A DNA stretch of 64,000 bases from Enoplolaimus lenunculus (GCA_030248215.1 JASANG010000650.1:1-64000); one strand, 5' to 3'. Counted from the stretch's first letter, positions 45,901 to 58,075 are shown. Translations and numbers: made by a program. Notes: generated by a model not told the origin, from the letters alone.

Positions 45901-48900
45901 ACTGTTTCCACTCAATCCCGAGACGTTTTGAGATTTCAGAATTGTGCATCTTTGGATTGTCTTGGGCCATTTTTCGCCGTTGACCACGGGACCAGACCAT
46001 AAACGCGTTCATAGGCCGTTTGACTCGGTCCAAATTTGCGGCGCCGGCGGCATCTTTCTTGGTTGACGCTGTCAGTCCTGGAGGAGTTATCCCTTGAGAC
46101 ATCAGCGCTCCAGGGGCTCCTGTTGTTGTTGGCCGTAGTGCTCCGACGGATATGTCGTAGACACTTCCAGTAGGCGCACCTGTTGTGGGCGTTCCGGATC
46201 CAGCGCCGTTGTTACCTCCGTTTGTTGTCGCGGGACCGGTTCCGGTTATGATCGACATACAGTGTTGGTTGGCTACAAACAAAAACAAAACACGAAATTA
46301 ATATTGAATTAAAGATAAAATCAAACAATAAAAAAATAAAAAACACAAAAATCGAAGGATAAGTACGAAATATAGCAGATAAGTGGTTGTCTTTTATATC
46401 TCCAAACGAAGGTCGAAACGCATACTTGCTAGGTTTTCAAAGACAACATTTAATTGTTCTAAATTACGTAAATACCATATAGAGTCCGTCACGAAAACTT
46501 TAGCTGCGAGCGCCGGTGGGGGCTTGAATCTGCGGCTTAACGATTTTTATCAGTTCGCTTCTCGACACACTCAGCTACGCAGTCATGCAAACATTTCGCT
46601 ACAACTGTTTTATCGTAAAATATCCGATTCACCGGGTAAATTGTAACCTAAATTAAGGTTTTTACGAACAGCCTGCAAAATCGTACACTGGAAAAAAATG
46701 GTGAGTCAAATTGACTCTCTCCGAAATAGGCGCTACGGGACTACACAAACTGAGTTAAATTCGAGTCCGCCAGAGTCAAATTCGAGTCCGCCAGAGTCAA
46801 ATTCGACTCTCACTGAGTCGCACGTTTGACTCTGACCAAGTCGAATCTGACTCAGTTTGTATAGTCCTGTAGAGCGTATTTCGGAGACAGTCAATTTGAC
46901 TCATCAATTTTTACAGTGCAGCCATGATTTAATTTTGACAAATTCAAGTAAAAATAATTCATTTGTAAAATATATCAAATAGGTTTAATTGGGTCATATA
47001 TTTATTGAGTACCGGATTATAACTTGAAAAGCGAAAAAGCATCAATAAAATCCGGCAAAATAGTCGTTTTTAGCTTAATAACCTCGTCGGATGCTGCTTA
47101 ACGCCTACCATTAGAAGTTTCGTGTTTTCGACGCAATTTGCAGCTGTAAAATGTTTTTAAAGCTTTGAACCCCAAAAATTCAGCAAAAACACGCCCCTGC
47201 TTGCCAGCTACATACATATTCCCTCGATACAGAAACCTGGATCCGCTGCTGCGAATTTGACACTTTGAAACCAACCCCCTCACCAACTTTTAGCAATAAT
47301 TTTCAAACAATCAAAGCATAAAAGCTACATTTTAAGCAGGCAACTTTGAAATAATAAATATTTTACATTCCAACGCTACTTTTAACCGCCTCTCATCGAA
47401 TTCCTGGTCTTTGAACAAGAATTCAAATTGTTTCGGCTGTGGCTATAAAATATTGTTCGGCTTCACGTTTAACTCAACTCGAAAAAAATTCAATTCGAAA
47501 TATACTCTCGTTTCATTCAACGCAATAAAATTATGTATTTTGATGTGAACCCGTAAAGTTAATAATAATAATAATAATATTTATTAACTGTCATTCAAAA
47601 TATATCAACACAATAGATTGAAATTCTCTCGATACCAATAAAATTCAACTCCGCAGTCATTTGAAAAAAAGTATCCGCTATGAGCTAACGAGAGAGGGAG
47701 CCCAACAGTCGTCTGTCTGTAAATATTACAAGAGTATATAATACAAGAGTATGCAACTCTTGGCGTTATGAGCTTACGAGAGAGGGAGTCCAAGAGATCT
47801 CTGCTTGTAAATATTACCAAGAGTGCATGATACCAGAGTGTGCAGCTCTTGGGGTTTGGCTTGTAGGGCCGGAGCAGCAAATGCCCATACCGCTTCATTT
47901 GGGTGTCCCACACCTAAAGGATCCAGTAACCGGTTGAAACAAAACCGCCAAAACTTGAAAATGAGTCTGGCTGCTCGCTCGAGACCTCACCCCTGTCTGC
48001 TCCGGCAATGTCGGCATGGCACAAAATGTACCCGGCACGCGTGCGTTTTCGACCGACCCCCATATTTAAGGAGAAGGGTTGCAACCAGTACGAACCATGG
48101 CACTGTACGTATTTGACATCCAAAATGCTCCGGTATAGTTTAATTTATGATTATTGCATGTAACAACCGCCCCAATCTAAATAAGGGGGGTTGGTCAAAA
48201 ACGCAATGCCTGGGTGGTACCTGTCACTTGTCAGTGTCTCCTGCAGGGACGTGTGTTCCAGAGATGGGAGTGGAGAGGCATGGAGCCGTGTGGGGTTCCA
48301 TGGAGCAGGGTAGGGCGGGTCGAAATTGGCCGCCCATGGGGCCAGCCATACATGACGCAAAAATACGCCAATAATGGGCAAAAAAATTTTCAGTTTCGAA
48401 AATGTTCAATAAATAAAAGTCGCGAGAACATACACTGCAAATTTCAATGAGTTGATTTTAACTCAGAATGAGTTACATCACTCAATTTGAGTTAGGACTA
48501 TCAGAACTCAGAATTCTGATTCAATTCAACTTTTTCTGAGTTAATTAATCAACTCGGCTAAAATCAACTCAACTCAGAGTGAAAATCAACTCAACTCTCA
48601 GATTGGGTTAATGTTTACAAATATTAATTTTAGAAATAACTAATTCGCCAGTTGAGTTGATTAGTTCACTCACTGGAATTTACGGGTTGATGGGACACAC
48701 CTTTCAGTGGAGATCCAAGAAGCTGTTAGAAAAAATTGATCGAGTGGTCGGACGTGGTGGGGCGTCCGAAGGTTGTCCCACTTATACTACATTATACTCG
48801 TCAAAATTCCTAGAAGGACGTTAAAGGCTAAACATTTCTACACTCTTCAGAATAACCTGCTACACTGTAAATTCTAGTGAGTTAATTAATCAACTCACAC

Positions 48901-49375
48901 GGAAAGTTGGTTATTACTAAGTTAATAACAGTTAAGTTTAACTCACTCTGAATTGACCTGATTCTCACTCTGAGTTGAGCTGATATAAGAGAAGTTGATT
49001 AACTAATTCGAAATTAGTTGAATCAACTCAAAATGCAAAGTTCTGATAGTCCTAACTCAGACTGAGTGATTCAAGTCATTCTGATTTAAAATCAACTCAC
49101 TGGAATTTACAGTGTAGATTCCACAAGTCAAAAAAGTTAGTCTTTCGTTAGACACCAAATGTTTTTGCAACGCCCCTTCTATGTGTAGTTGACCATGCTT
49201 ATAAAACCAACGTTATACCCTTAAAGTGAGGCAACGCCCATCTATACGTCAAATTATAAATTCGCCGAATTTTATTGAGCCAAAAATGGTTTGAGTTGAC
49301 ATTTAACCTATCAAACCGCCCCCTCAGAACAACAACAAAAACAGCAACAACAAAAACAGCAGCAGCAGCAGCAGC

Positions 49376-49425
<50 letters not shown>

Positions 49426-49432
49426 CCACACC

Positions 49433-49506
<74 letters not shown>

Positions 49507-49513
49507 CCACACC

Positions 49514-49599
<86 letters not shown>

Positions 49600-50949
49600 C
49601 CACACCAACAACAACAACAACAACAACAATAACAACCACAACAACCACAACAACAACAACAGCAACAAACGACACGACTTCAAAACGCAACGAACTCTGG
49701 GCCGTAGCCAACGAGGGGGACACGAAAAAGTTTTGGTCCCCATAGTTAATTTTCAATTTTACTTGTAGGTCAACGAAAACCCTTGTATGGCCCTCCTATA
49801 CCATTTTTGCCCCCCCTTCACAACAAGGTGAGCTGGCTACGGGCCTGAATGAACTAACGACGTAAAAAAACGACAAAGTATTAACTGTCCCTGATTGGGT
49901 GTTCGAGGGGACTCAACAAAGTTGTCCCAAGTTGACCAAATTGACTGAAACGAATATCGCAAGCCTTGAAAAAAAAACAAAGAAAACTTGCTTAAATTCG
50001 GCTCCGGTCAGCGTGATATTTTATACTTCTCATGGACACAGAAAATTTTTTTCAAAATCTGAATCGAAATCAAAATTACAATTTCAAATTGAAACTGCGT
50101 AAGCGAAACAACTTAATGTTTGCTGTCGTAAGCGGTCGGCCGAAACACAAACACTTCGCCAAAATGTAATCATACGCCTAATCCTTAAGCCTAATCCTTA
50201 GCCGATCCATAGACGTTGAATGTGAATAATTGTATGCTCAAAAATCAAAAAAATAAAAAGAAACAAGAAAATTTTCACAATCTTGAAAAGATAACATTCC
50301 AGATTCCAGCTAAGCTCCCGCTGGACCGCCTTTAAGGACACAGGCGGTGGTAAGGCCGTTTTCACACGGTTCCTTAGCTACAACTGAGGATGCTACCCTG
50401 ACCGACGTTGTCGTCCCGAAACATTTTGCGATGCAAAATCACTCATCTGAAGCTGACCCAATGTGTTTTCTGTAGCAAAACAGCTTAAAAGTATGGCTAT
50501 GCATAGAATATCAACTGCTTACCCTGTCCGTGTAGGAGCGAAGAATTGCTCGCGTACGACAACGGGGATGGGGGTGACTCCGAACCACCCTGTTGTTGTT
50601 GGTGTTGCTGTTGCAGTTGTTGTTGTTGCTGTTGTTGTTGGTGTTGTTGCTGTTGCTGCTGCTGTTGTTGGACGACTACTTGCTGATACGGTGATCTCAG
50701 TCCATCAGGATAGCCGGATGGTGTCATAAGTCCTGCCATAGAAAGCGCGCTACCTAAAGTTGTCATTCCAGGTGGGACAGCGTGGACACCAGCGGGATCA
50801 GCGCCGTGCCCTGACACAAAATGAGGGTACCCAGGGTAAAGTTGATTAGCCAATGCGTGCTGAGGGGTTGCCATTGTTGCGGTGGGAAGTTGAAGACCTG
50901 CGGCAGCTATTAATGATTTATGTTCGTCCATCATGATTGGAGTATACAT
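42990..50949 (-). CDS. SoxB1: SoxB1-type HMG-box transcription factor, three exons, ~765 aa
   Basis: Exons 50949-50523, 46272-45479 and 44066-42990 join in phases 1 and 0 with GT/AG borders. The HMG box starts near residue 224 ([20 protein letters not shown], then [12 protein letters not shown] and [11 protein letters not shown]). The Gly in [11 protein letters not shown] and the Lys-rich KKDKYGMG tail follow the Sox1/2/3 pattern rather than Sox14/21. Group B1 Sox proteins bind the minor groove and act in neural and pluripotent fates. Exon 1 ends in a long Gln/His run, and exon 3 has a second Gln run and Ser/Gly-rich activation-type sequence. At ~765 aa it is about twice the vertebrate size. 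A Met early in exon 2 (MSIITGTG, at about 46257) could start a shorter form lacking exon 1. That exon 1 belongs to this gene rests on phase and composition only. Both introns are filled with mobile elements. Confidence 0.88.
44140..44780. repeat. F element and T pieces in SoxB1 intron 2
   Basis: An F copy (about 44140-44555) shows GGAATCGGAA runs at both ends. T-type CCTAAG/TTAGGC scraps follow at about 44563-44700 and 44745-44780. Confidence 0.55.
44892..45433. repeat. G element interrupted by a hAT-type element
   Basis: TAGGGTGGCGC at the left and CACCACCCTAAAA at the right are the inverted ends. The internal CGTAAGTGAATTACTCACG palindrome also occurs, as CGCGAATTACTCGCG, in the copy at 39.8 kb. 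The element lies across the SoxB1 intron 2 region, ending 46 bases from the exon 2 donor. Confidence 0.65.
45021..45414. mobile_element. Non-autonomous hAT transposon
   Basis: CAGTGGCGGATCCATGGGGG and TGGATCCATCACTG are hAT-style inverted ends. The exact 8-bp duplication CTCTATAG stands on both sides (45013-45020 and 45415-45422). The 394-bp interior has no transposase. Confidence 0.9.
46685..46919. repeat. A element in SoxB1 intron 1
   Basis: ACACTGGAAAAAAATGGTGA to TTTTACAGTGC with a body enlarged by a short duplication of GAGTCCGCCAGAGTCAAATTC. Confidence 0.75.
47667..48225. repeat. Tandem and inverted repeats in SoxB1 intron 1
   Basis: Two ~86-bp tandem units start GAGCTAACGAGAGAGGGAG (about 47677) and GAGCTTACGAGAGAGGGAG (about 47763). 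A block with CGGTTGAAACAAAACCGCC at about 47930 recurs near 56800. About 48015-48225 carries CGGCACGCGTGCG and CAAAAACGCAATGC ends related to 33290-33520. Confidence 0.55.
48432..49126. repeat. Two E elements in SoxB1 intron 1
   Basis: Copies at about 48432-48692 and 48863-49126 have the palindromic AACTCA/TGAGTT body and the ends CACTGTAAATTCTAGTGAG and GGAATTTACAGTG. Confidence 0.75.
49328..49672. repeat. (CAA)n microsatellite, ~345 bp, SoxB1 intron 1
   Basis: An almost pure CAA array is broken by CAACCACACCAA at about 49425, 49505 and 49598 and by ATAACAA units. It opens frames of poly-Thr, poly-Val and poly-Leu on all strands, none of them genes. Confidence 0.95.
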
Positions 50950-51562
50950 TCAAGTTTAAGTTTGAATTTGAGTTGAAATATATTTGAAAAGAAATCAATT
51001 AAGTTTATACCAGCGTGACGGTGTAACAATACTGACTAGTAGAAATTCAATTAATAGTAGGATAGTGGGTTGCGCAGAAGCACCTGATATACAAACGAGA
51101 ACCTGACGAAAAGTGAAACAATAAATTTGGATTCGCAGGTAATTGATTTGGTTAATAGGTATTGCCAGAAACAATTACCTATGCAATTAATAACGTGGAT
51201 TCCATCGTTTGTTTGAGAAATTCTGAAAAAAAACATATAAAATAGATTAATATTTTATGCGTTCTTTTAATATAAATTAATCAAAATTTTTTATCATATA
51301 ACTAAATATGATACTATGAGACTTAGGTTCGTATTGTCAAATGTGTGTAGCACCTATGACCAGTTGACGGTCAAACTAAATTCTTCGTTCGAGATACAAA
51401 TTTCACGAAACAAGACATACGTATATACGTTATTAGTATTAATCTAATTGAAAATTGTAATTAATTAGGTCGACTGTTAATTACCAAGGTTAACTCGTTG
51501 AAATGAATCAAAAAAATTCCGATGTGTTTTATTAACAAAAAATAAGTCAACATTTATTTTTT
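50950..51562. other. SoxB1 upstream region
   Basis: Mostly unique AT-rich DNA likely to hold the SoxB1 5' UTR and promoter. A D left end (GTATTGTCAAATGTGTGTAG) lies at about 51331-51375. No confident TATA box or initiator can be assigned. Confidence 0.4.
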
Positions 51563-51695
51563 CAAAATTTATTTTCTCAAAATTTATTTTCTCAAAATCT
51601 ATTTTCTCAAAATTTACTTTCTCAAAATTTATTTTCTCAAAATTTAATTTCTCAAAATTTACTTTCTCAAAATTTATCTTCTCAAAATCTATTTT
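51563..51695. repeat. 15-bp minisatellite, nine units
   Basis: The unit TCAAAATTTATTTTC is repeated about nine times with one or two changes each (TTTACTTTC, TCTATTTTC, TTTAATTTC). Confidence 0.9.
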
Positions 51696-52610
51696 GAGTT
51701 TTTACATTTTTAAGTTTAATAATTAAGTAGACATTTCACTGCGACCGCCTGTTGTGGCGAAAGTAAATCGAAACCATGAAACTTGCAATAAAAGCCCAAA
51801 ATCTGCGTACGACACAACATAAAATCAATTGTAAACTTTCAAAAAACATTTTGCTCCTGCCTATAATGTTTACTAATTCACTCGTATCAATTAACTTTAC
51901 CCAAACGGTTAGTTTCACCTCAAACGGTTGATTTAGGCTCAATAGACTTTGCTAATTAAACAGCATCTTTAAAATTGGAAGTTTCTAAATTAAAATACAA
52001 CTTTTTTTCAATGAAAAAACCAGTGCTAGAGACTCTATTATGTAACCAATCAGATTACAAATGTTTGCACGCCCTCAAACAATAACACTGCCAAATAACA
52101 ATAGGAAGCTACTCGGACAAAAGGGGGAACAGACAATAGAATGAATGAATCCCTTCGAACAAAAGGATTTATAAAAAGAACCGTCATTCTATTGAAATTT
52201 TACTGTTTAAATTGGTTTATATATATATATATATATATATTAGAGCTGCCCCGTCACCGGGGCCCGATATATAATAGGGATTATATATTCTAGCTTAGTT
52301 TTCAACGTGGATAATTCTAGCGTATCGGGATCGAGTACCCTGAGTCGCATTCAGGTCCGTCAACTTTTCTGGGTCAGACCAAAAATTGGGGACTTCGAAA
52401 ACATGTATCAATGCGATTTGAATAAATGTTTCGAGTCAAGCGGAATCCTCGTTCCGTTTGAAAAGTTGTTCATCTGTCACTTGGCCAATAGGATGGTTAA
52501 AATTATGATTTTTGAACGGTTTTGATACGTTTCGATTGCCAGAAACGATGATCGATTTCATTGGCTAAATCCATCTCTCATGAAGTTAAAATTATCAAAT
52601 GAAATCACAT
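51696..52610. other. Unique region upstream of SoxB1
   Basis: It has a CCAATCAGATT motif at 52046, CCAATAG at 52486 and an (AT)n run at about 52220-52241. The open frame at 52307-52525 has no recognisable features. No repeat family seen. Confidence 0.4.
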
Positions 52611-54534
52611 ACACTGCTCAAAAAATGGTTTGTCAAATTGATTCTCCCCGTAATACGGTCTACGGGACTACTTGACTCTGGCGGAGTCGAATTTGACAAA
52701 AGCTTGTGCAGTCTCGTAGAGCCTATATCGGAGAGAGTCAATTTGACTCACTATTTTTTGCAGTGTGCCTAACAAGTTGGCAAAATTGACTGCAGTTACC
52801 TATGTAATTGCAGCTAATTTTGCCAATTCAAAAATACAGCCAGACGTTTCAAGTACTTCAAGTTTGGCTATTTTAAAATAACTAACCAAGGGTTTATTTT
52901 AAGTTACGTACCATATAGAGCCCTGTACGAAAATTTTGCCTTCGGATGGGGTTAAAAGATCGAAGCCCCGACACACGGAAATACCGGTCAAAGTGTATTC
53001 CGGTTCCGTCATTTGAACCAAATTAACGACTGTTTCACTCTGTTTTTACATCTGCCCTGTAAACGAGTGTACCGTAAATTAATGCAAATGATAGAAATTC
53101 GTTGACAAATAAATAAATAAATAAATAAATAAGATAATTTTAAGAGAAAAAATACCTCAATTTTAAGTGAATATAAAGTTAACGCATGAAATACGACCCG
53201 TAAGATTGAGATAATTTCATAAATTCTCTTACATGTGAACTGTGACCAACTTAACTATCCGTAAGATATTAAAGGTGTTAACTCGAATTATAATGAGTTC
53301 ACACGTAGAATAGAGTCAATTAATTACACTTGATATATTTATTCAACAACTGCGTATTCTCAAGAAATGGTAACATTATGCCTTTTGAGTACCCAAACTT
53401 GATAGACAGATGTCTAAATCGTGTATCATGAGCCCTGGCAGAGGTACGCTGCAAAAAATGGTGAGTCAAATTGACTCTCTTCAAAATAGGCTCTACGGGA
53501 CTACACAAACTGAGTCAAAATTCGACTTCGCCAGAGTCAAATTTGACTCACCGAGTCGCACGGTTGACTCTGTCGGATTTGAATTTAACTCAGTTTGTGT
53601 AGTAAAGCCTATTTCGGAGAGAGTGAATTTGACTTACCATATGTTCACCAGGGTCCAGCTGCGCCTTTCTAGGTTCCATAAACAATTAAGGTGGGTCGAT
53701 AGAGTAGAAAATAAAGCAAAATTTGCTATTGCAGCAACACTGTAAACTCCAGTGAGTTGATTTTAATTGAGAACGACTTGAATCACTGAGTCTAAATTAT
53801 GACTATACACAGCTCAGAATTTTGTGTCTATTCAACTCGTTTTGAACGCGTTAAAAGTATACCCAAGTCAACTCGCTTATATACCACAAGCCAAATATCG
53901 CCGCACTGTATATATCGTGTACAAATTACAAAAAATTCAAACTAATTTTCAAAGCAGTTAGCAAAGATAAGTTGAAATTTTTCAACTCACAATTGAACCT
54001 CAGATTATTTTGGCAAAGCTTAGCCATGTTTGCTCCAAGTAACGGCCAAGTACGAGTGATATATCTCTTTGAACGAAAATCAGCTTAAAAAGTTCGAAAA
54101 AAATAACAAAAACGTTATTTTATTATCTTTTCCGCGTAATAACCAGTCAATTCCGCCAAACACTTCAATTTCACCTGGCTCTTAGGTCTCGTTGAAATTA
54201 ATAAAATTGTCAATTAATGTGAAAACATCCGTGATTAATCAAATTCTTTCGTTTGTTTACTTTTAATTATTTGTTTACAAAATTTAGCTGATTTTGAAAC
54301 AATTCCAGCTAATTTCATGATTACACTGCAAAAAATCGTGAGTCAAATTGAGTCTCCCCGAAATAAGGTTTTCGGGACTACACAAACTGAGTAAATTACT
54401 TACTCCGGCAGAGTCGAATTCGACTCACTGAGTTGTATGTTTGACTGTGGCGGAGTCAAATTTGACTCACACTGTGTAGTCCCGTAGAGCCTATTCGGAA
54501 AGAATCAATTTGACTCACAATTTTTTGCAGTGTA
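52611..54534. repeat. Three A elements and an E fragment
   Basis: A copies lie at 52611-52767 (shortened), 53446-53645 and 54323-54534. An E fragment lies at about 53737-53900. A short (AAAT)n run is at about 53106-53135. The intervening DNA is unique and gene-free. Confidence 0.7.
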
Positions 54535-54739
54535 GGAAGAGTATGTAAAATGGAACGTTTCCAGACTGAAATTTGGGGTAAACATTAACATTGTGGACTT
54601 TTCGTCCAGAAGGTTTTTAGAAACTTTTCAATCTGGTGTACTTTTCTGTTCGAAATGTTTTCATACAACGTAATTATTCTTGTTTTTCAAAAATCATTTT
54701 CTGGTTGAAAATTTCAAATATGAACTAGATTTTTGGTAA

Positions 54740-55013
54740 TTAACCCGTTCACTCATATAGAGAATACTATGAGCAACTAAATACAATAATGTACAAGCAA
54801 TAACACACACTGTGAGCAGTGTTTAACATTTATAACATATATGCGCAGTGCAAAATCTCCACAAGACGTGAGAGCCTACTCGGGCTCGAGCGTCAAGCTC
54901 CTATAGCTCAGTGGTCATCGTAAACGTCTCCCACCGGTGAGACTGGGATTCGAATCTTACCTTGAAAATACATCTCATATGAAATTGAAAATATTCATGT
55001 GAGAAAGGGTTAA
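54740..55013 (+). repeat. M element, best copy (tRNA-like core, TTAA borders)
   Basis: TTAACCCGTTCACTCATATAG and ATGTGAGAAAGGGTTAA are inverted ends and both borders are TTAA, the piggyBac target. The interior repeats in the same order in four copies (39955, 54740, 55801 reversed, 63495): GTGAGCAGTGTTTAACATTT, then CCACAAGACGTGAGAGCC, then the tRNA-like segment. No ORF. Confidence 0.8.
54894..54965 (+). repeat. tRNA-like segment of the M element
   Basis: TATAGCTCAGTGGTCATCG (A box) and GGGATTCGAATCTTACC (B box with T-loop) are spaced as in a tRNA gene, with ACGTCTCCCACCGGTGAGAC as an anticodon-arm-like hairpin. The 5' and 3' acceptor strands pair poorly, so I do not call a functional tRNA. 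Confidence 0.6.
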
Positions 55014-55800
55014 TAAAATTGCCTTTTTTGTAACCTTAAAACTTTCTGGTAAATTTATATTTGAAAGATTTGTTTACAAAATTTAAGGTGATTTTTGAAT
55101 TATTTCCAGCTATTAACTTCATGACGATTGGAAAAGCATGTAAACTCGCAAAAAACAACAACAACAACAACGTAATTTAATGTAAAAACCCATGAAATCG
55201 CTGGAAACCAGGTGAAAAATATTTGAAAACAGGTCAGATTGACTGTTTATCTGATGCGGTTTTCTTGGTAAAAATGTGATAATTTCAGTACCGGATATCC
55301 GTTTTGCAAGCTGAAATTTTTTTGGCTAACAAATTTTGTTATTTTTTTGATAAAATTTTTCAAAAATTCATTTCGATGTTTATTTGTTGACAAAATTTTG
55401 GTGTTTTTTGAACAAATTCCTGCTAATTTCATGACTATCGAAAGATTATGAAAAAATTGTACTTACAACACGACACAAATTATGGCTAAAATATTGGAGC
55501 TATCACAGCAAAGGCAGGTCACTTAAACTGCATTGTTTAGATGAAATTTTTGAGGTAAAAATTTAAAAATTAGATACCGAGCGTCCGGTTTACAAGTGTA
55601 AATAACATTTTGAGTAATTTGAAAACCTGTGATAAATCTTTTTCAACAGCAGGTGGTCAGATGCCTACTTCAACGAATTGTTTACGGAATTCAAACGGTT
55701 TCGAACAAAGTTCAGCTACAAAAATCTTAACGAATGAAGGTGAAATATTCAAAATCTCATAGTAAATATTGTTTTTGACCCACGATTTTCTGGCTAAACA
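55014..55800. other. Gene-free AT-rich stretch
   Basis: Short diffuse repetitions of AATTCCAGCTAATTTCATGA-like phrases occur (also near 54305 and 55420), hinting at an old tandem duplication. No coding signal. Confidence 0.4.
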
Positions 55801-56071
55801 TTAACCCTTTCTAACATAAGTATTTTCTATTTGATATGAGATGTAATTTCAAGGCAAGCTTCGATCCCCAGTCAATCGGGTTGGAGGCGTTTACGATCAC
55901 CACTCAACTATAGGAGCTTGGCGCTCGAGCTCAGGAACTCTCACATCTTGTAGAGACTTTGCAATGCGCATATATGTTACAACTGTTAAACTCTGCTCAC
56001 AGTGTCTTTGTTGCTCCAAATATCACTTGTATTTAGTTGCTCGTAGTATACTCTATGAGTGAAAGGGTTAA
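55801..56071 (-). repeat. M element, reverse orientation
   Basis: TTAA borders at 55801 and 56068. The tRNA-like core reads on the minus strand (CTATAGTTGAGTGGTGATCG and GGGATCGAAGCTTGCC), more decayed than the copy at 54740. Confidence 0.75.
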
Positions 56072-56519
56072 TAATTCCCAATACCGGTTACCGGTTATTA
56101 ATATATACAACCTAAAATTCTAAATGAGAGTAGTGTCTAGCGATTAGTTTATATATTTTTTAGTTTTTTTGAATCAATTCCAACTATTAATATCCATGAC
56201 TGTAGAAAAAAATATGTTCAAATTATACAAAGACAATAGCGAATTTCTTGAAAATCATTCGAATGACAGGAAACGTTCCTAAATTACACACGATCACATA
56301 ACTACTCTTGTGAAACATTAACTGTCTCAAATTTTTCAACTTTTTTGGTTAATTTTAAGAAATCAATCAGCGACCTGCTTACGTCTCTTACAAAAACGTT
56401 AAATATAAGTTAAACAAGGTTTATTTCAATATACTGTAGAATATAGTTGATACAGGTATTCTTATAATTATCTCTAGAAATGAAACGTGTCTAATAACGA
56501 ATTTCTACGGCGTTACACC

Positions 56520-56900
56520 TGGGTCAAGCTAAAATCATAGCGTCTAAAAAACTTAGACTTAATAGTTTAGCTAAGCTAAATACTGCTAGATTTAGTTTAA
56601 GCTTAAATCAAGTTAGTTTAAGACAAAGTATCTCTCTCGATGTGTCTTTGTACGTCTCATAAATAAGAGACGCAGCAAGTCGGCTTGTCTGGCGACCGAG
56701 GGGCTAAAATTTTGCTGACTGTGTAATCAGAGCCGAAGCAGCCACCCCCATACTCCCATTTGGTGGACCCGACCCTAAACAGGGTTCCTCCCTCGCCGGT
56801 TGAAACAAAAACCGCCGAAGTTTTAAAATGCGTCTGGTTTCTCGCTCGCGAGTTTAAGGGACAGCACCACCCATGTCTATTCCATCACTGTGTGTAATCG
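56520..56900. repeat. TTTAAGCTTAA-type and GGTTGAAACAAAA-type repeats
   Basis: About 56520-56640 resembles 41340-41740. About 56640-56900 shares CCGGTTGAAACAAAAACCGC and GTCTGG.TTCTCGCTCG with 47930-48010. No ORF. The preceding 56072-56519 shows nothing. Confidence 0.45.
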
Positions 56901-57064
56901 TCTCAATTGCGGATCCAGGAAATCTGATTAAACGTTCTCGAGCGAGAAGCCAAACGCAATTTTAGTGCTAAATCTTAATACGAAATTTTCGGTTTGGTCA
57001 CTGTTGGGGAAAACATAGGCCTGGGTGGCGTTACCCGTGTGTATAACCGGGCAAAATTGTTTTA

Positions 57065-57780
57065 CCCCCAAGCCACCTTTTACGCTTAGGCTTAGGAACA
57101 CATTTTTGCAACGGTTAGGCTTAGGCTTAGGCTTAGGACCACTTTTTTGCAATGACCCTCATCATTATGCATAGGCTTATGAACACGTGTAGGATTACGT
57201 TTTAATTTAGTCATTGGGTTAGGGACACTGTTGGGCGTCAAGTTGTCGGGCGGCAAGTTGTCGTTGATTCTAACCGGAGGTGAAAAATTCCCGGCTGAAG
57301 GTCAACAACTTTTGCCGGAACTGGAGTTGGCAGTGAGGCGTACCTACGCAGCTAAAAATAACGTCCAAATTGTGAATTTTAAAAAAATTTTCGCAGTGTT
57401 GCCGAAGGTGCAAAGCGGAACAGGATTATACCGGAATCGGAATCGGAACAGCAAATTTATACCGGAATCGGAATCGGAACAGCAAATTTATACCGGAATC
57501 GGAATCGAAACTACAAATTTTGTGACTATACGGATAATGTGTATTAACAAGTATAATATTGATTTTGGGTGTCTGTTGGCCGGCAACAATTCTCAAGAAC
57601 GTCGCATGAACAAATTGGCATTCATTTTTTAGCTCTGTAATACTAAAGTACAATCAATTATTGATAAGTTAACTCATCGAAAACAATGTAATAGACAAAT
57701 GATGCAGAATTTTTATACAACATGTCACAACAAGTAGGTGTAAAATTAAAATCTGGAAATTCCGATTGCACCCTGTTGTT
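57065..57780. repeat. T piece and F element with 31-bp tandem repeats
   Basis: TTAGGC-type units occur at about 57075-57140. An F copy follows at about 57245-57780. Inside it three 31-bp units beginning TTATACCGGAATCGG stand at about 57426, 57457 and 57488. Confidence 0.6.
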
Positions 57781-57821
57781 GCCAAGTTAGCCTTTAAGCT
57801 TCTTTTATAAATATTTCCAAG

Positions 57822-58075
57822 TACCCTGTAAATTCCAGTGAGTTGATTTTAACTCAGAATGAGTTGAATCCACTCAGAAACCTGAGCTCTGAACTAGGTC
57901 TTTCAAAACTCAGAATTCTGAATTGATTGAACTCATTCAGAGTTAATTAATCACCTCACCCGGAATAAAATCCACTCTGAGGCAGTTAATATTTACTGTT
58001 ATTAACTCAGGAATAACCAGAAATAGCTAATTCTCTCTGAGTTGATTATTCAACTCACTGGAATTTACAGTGTGG
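57822..58075. repeat. E element
   Basis: CCCTGTAAATTCCAGTGAG to CACTGGAATTTACAGTG with the AACTCA/TGAGTT palindromic body. Confidence 0.8.

Noticed and set aside
49199-49756. Open frames of poly-Thr, poly-Val and poly-Leu
   Set aside because: They arise from the (CAA)n array inside a SoxB1 intron and have no non-repetitive coding part.
52307-52525. Hypothetical 72-residue protein upstream of SoxB1
   Set aside because: No family features and no repeat of the frame elsewhere. More likely regulatory or neutral DNA.
54894-54965. Functional tRNA gene
   Set aside because: A and B boxes are present but the acceptor strands do not pair, and the segment recurs inside every full M element.
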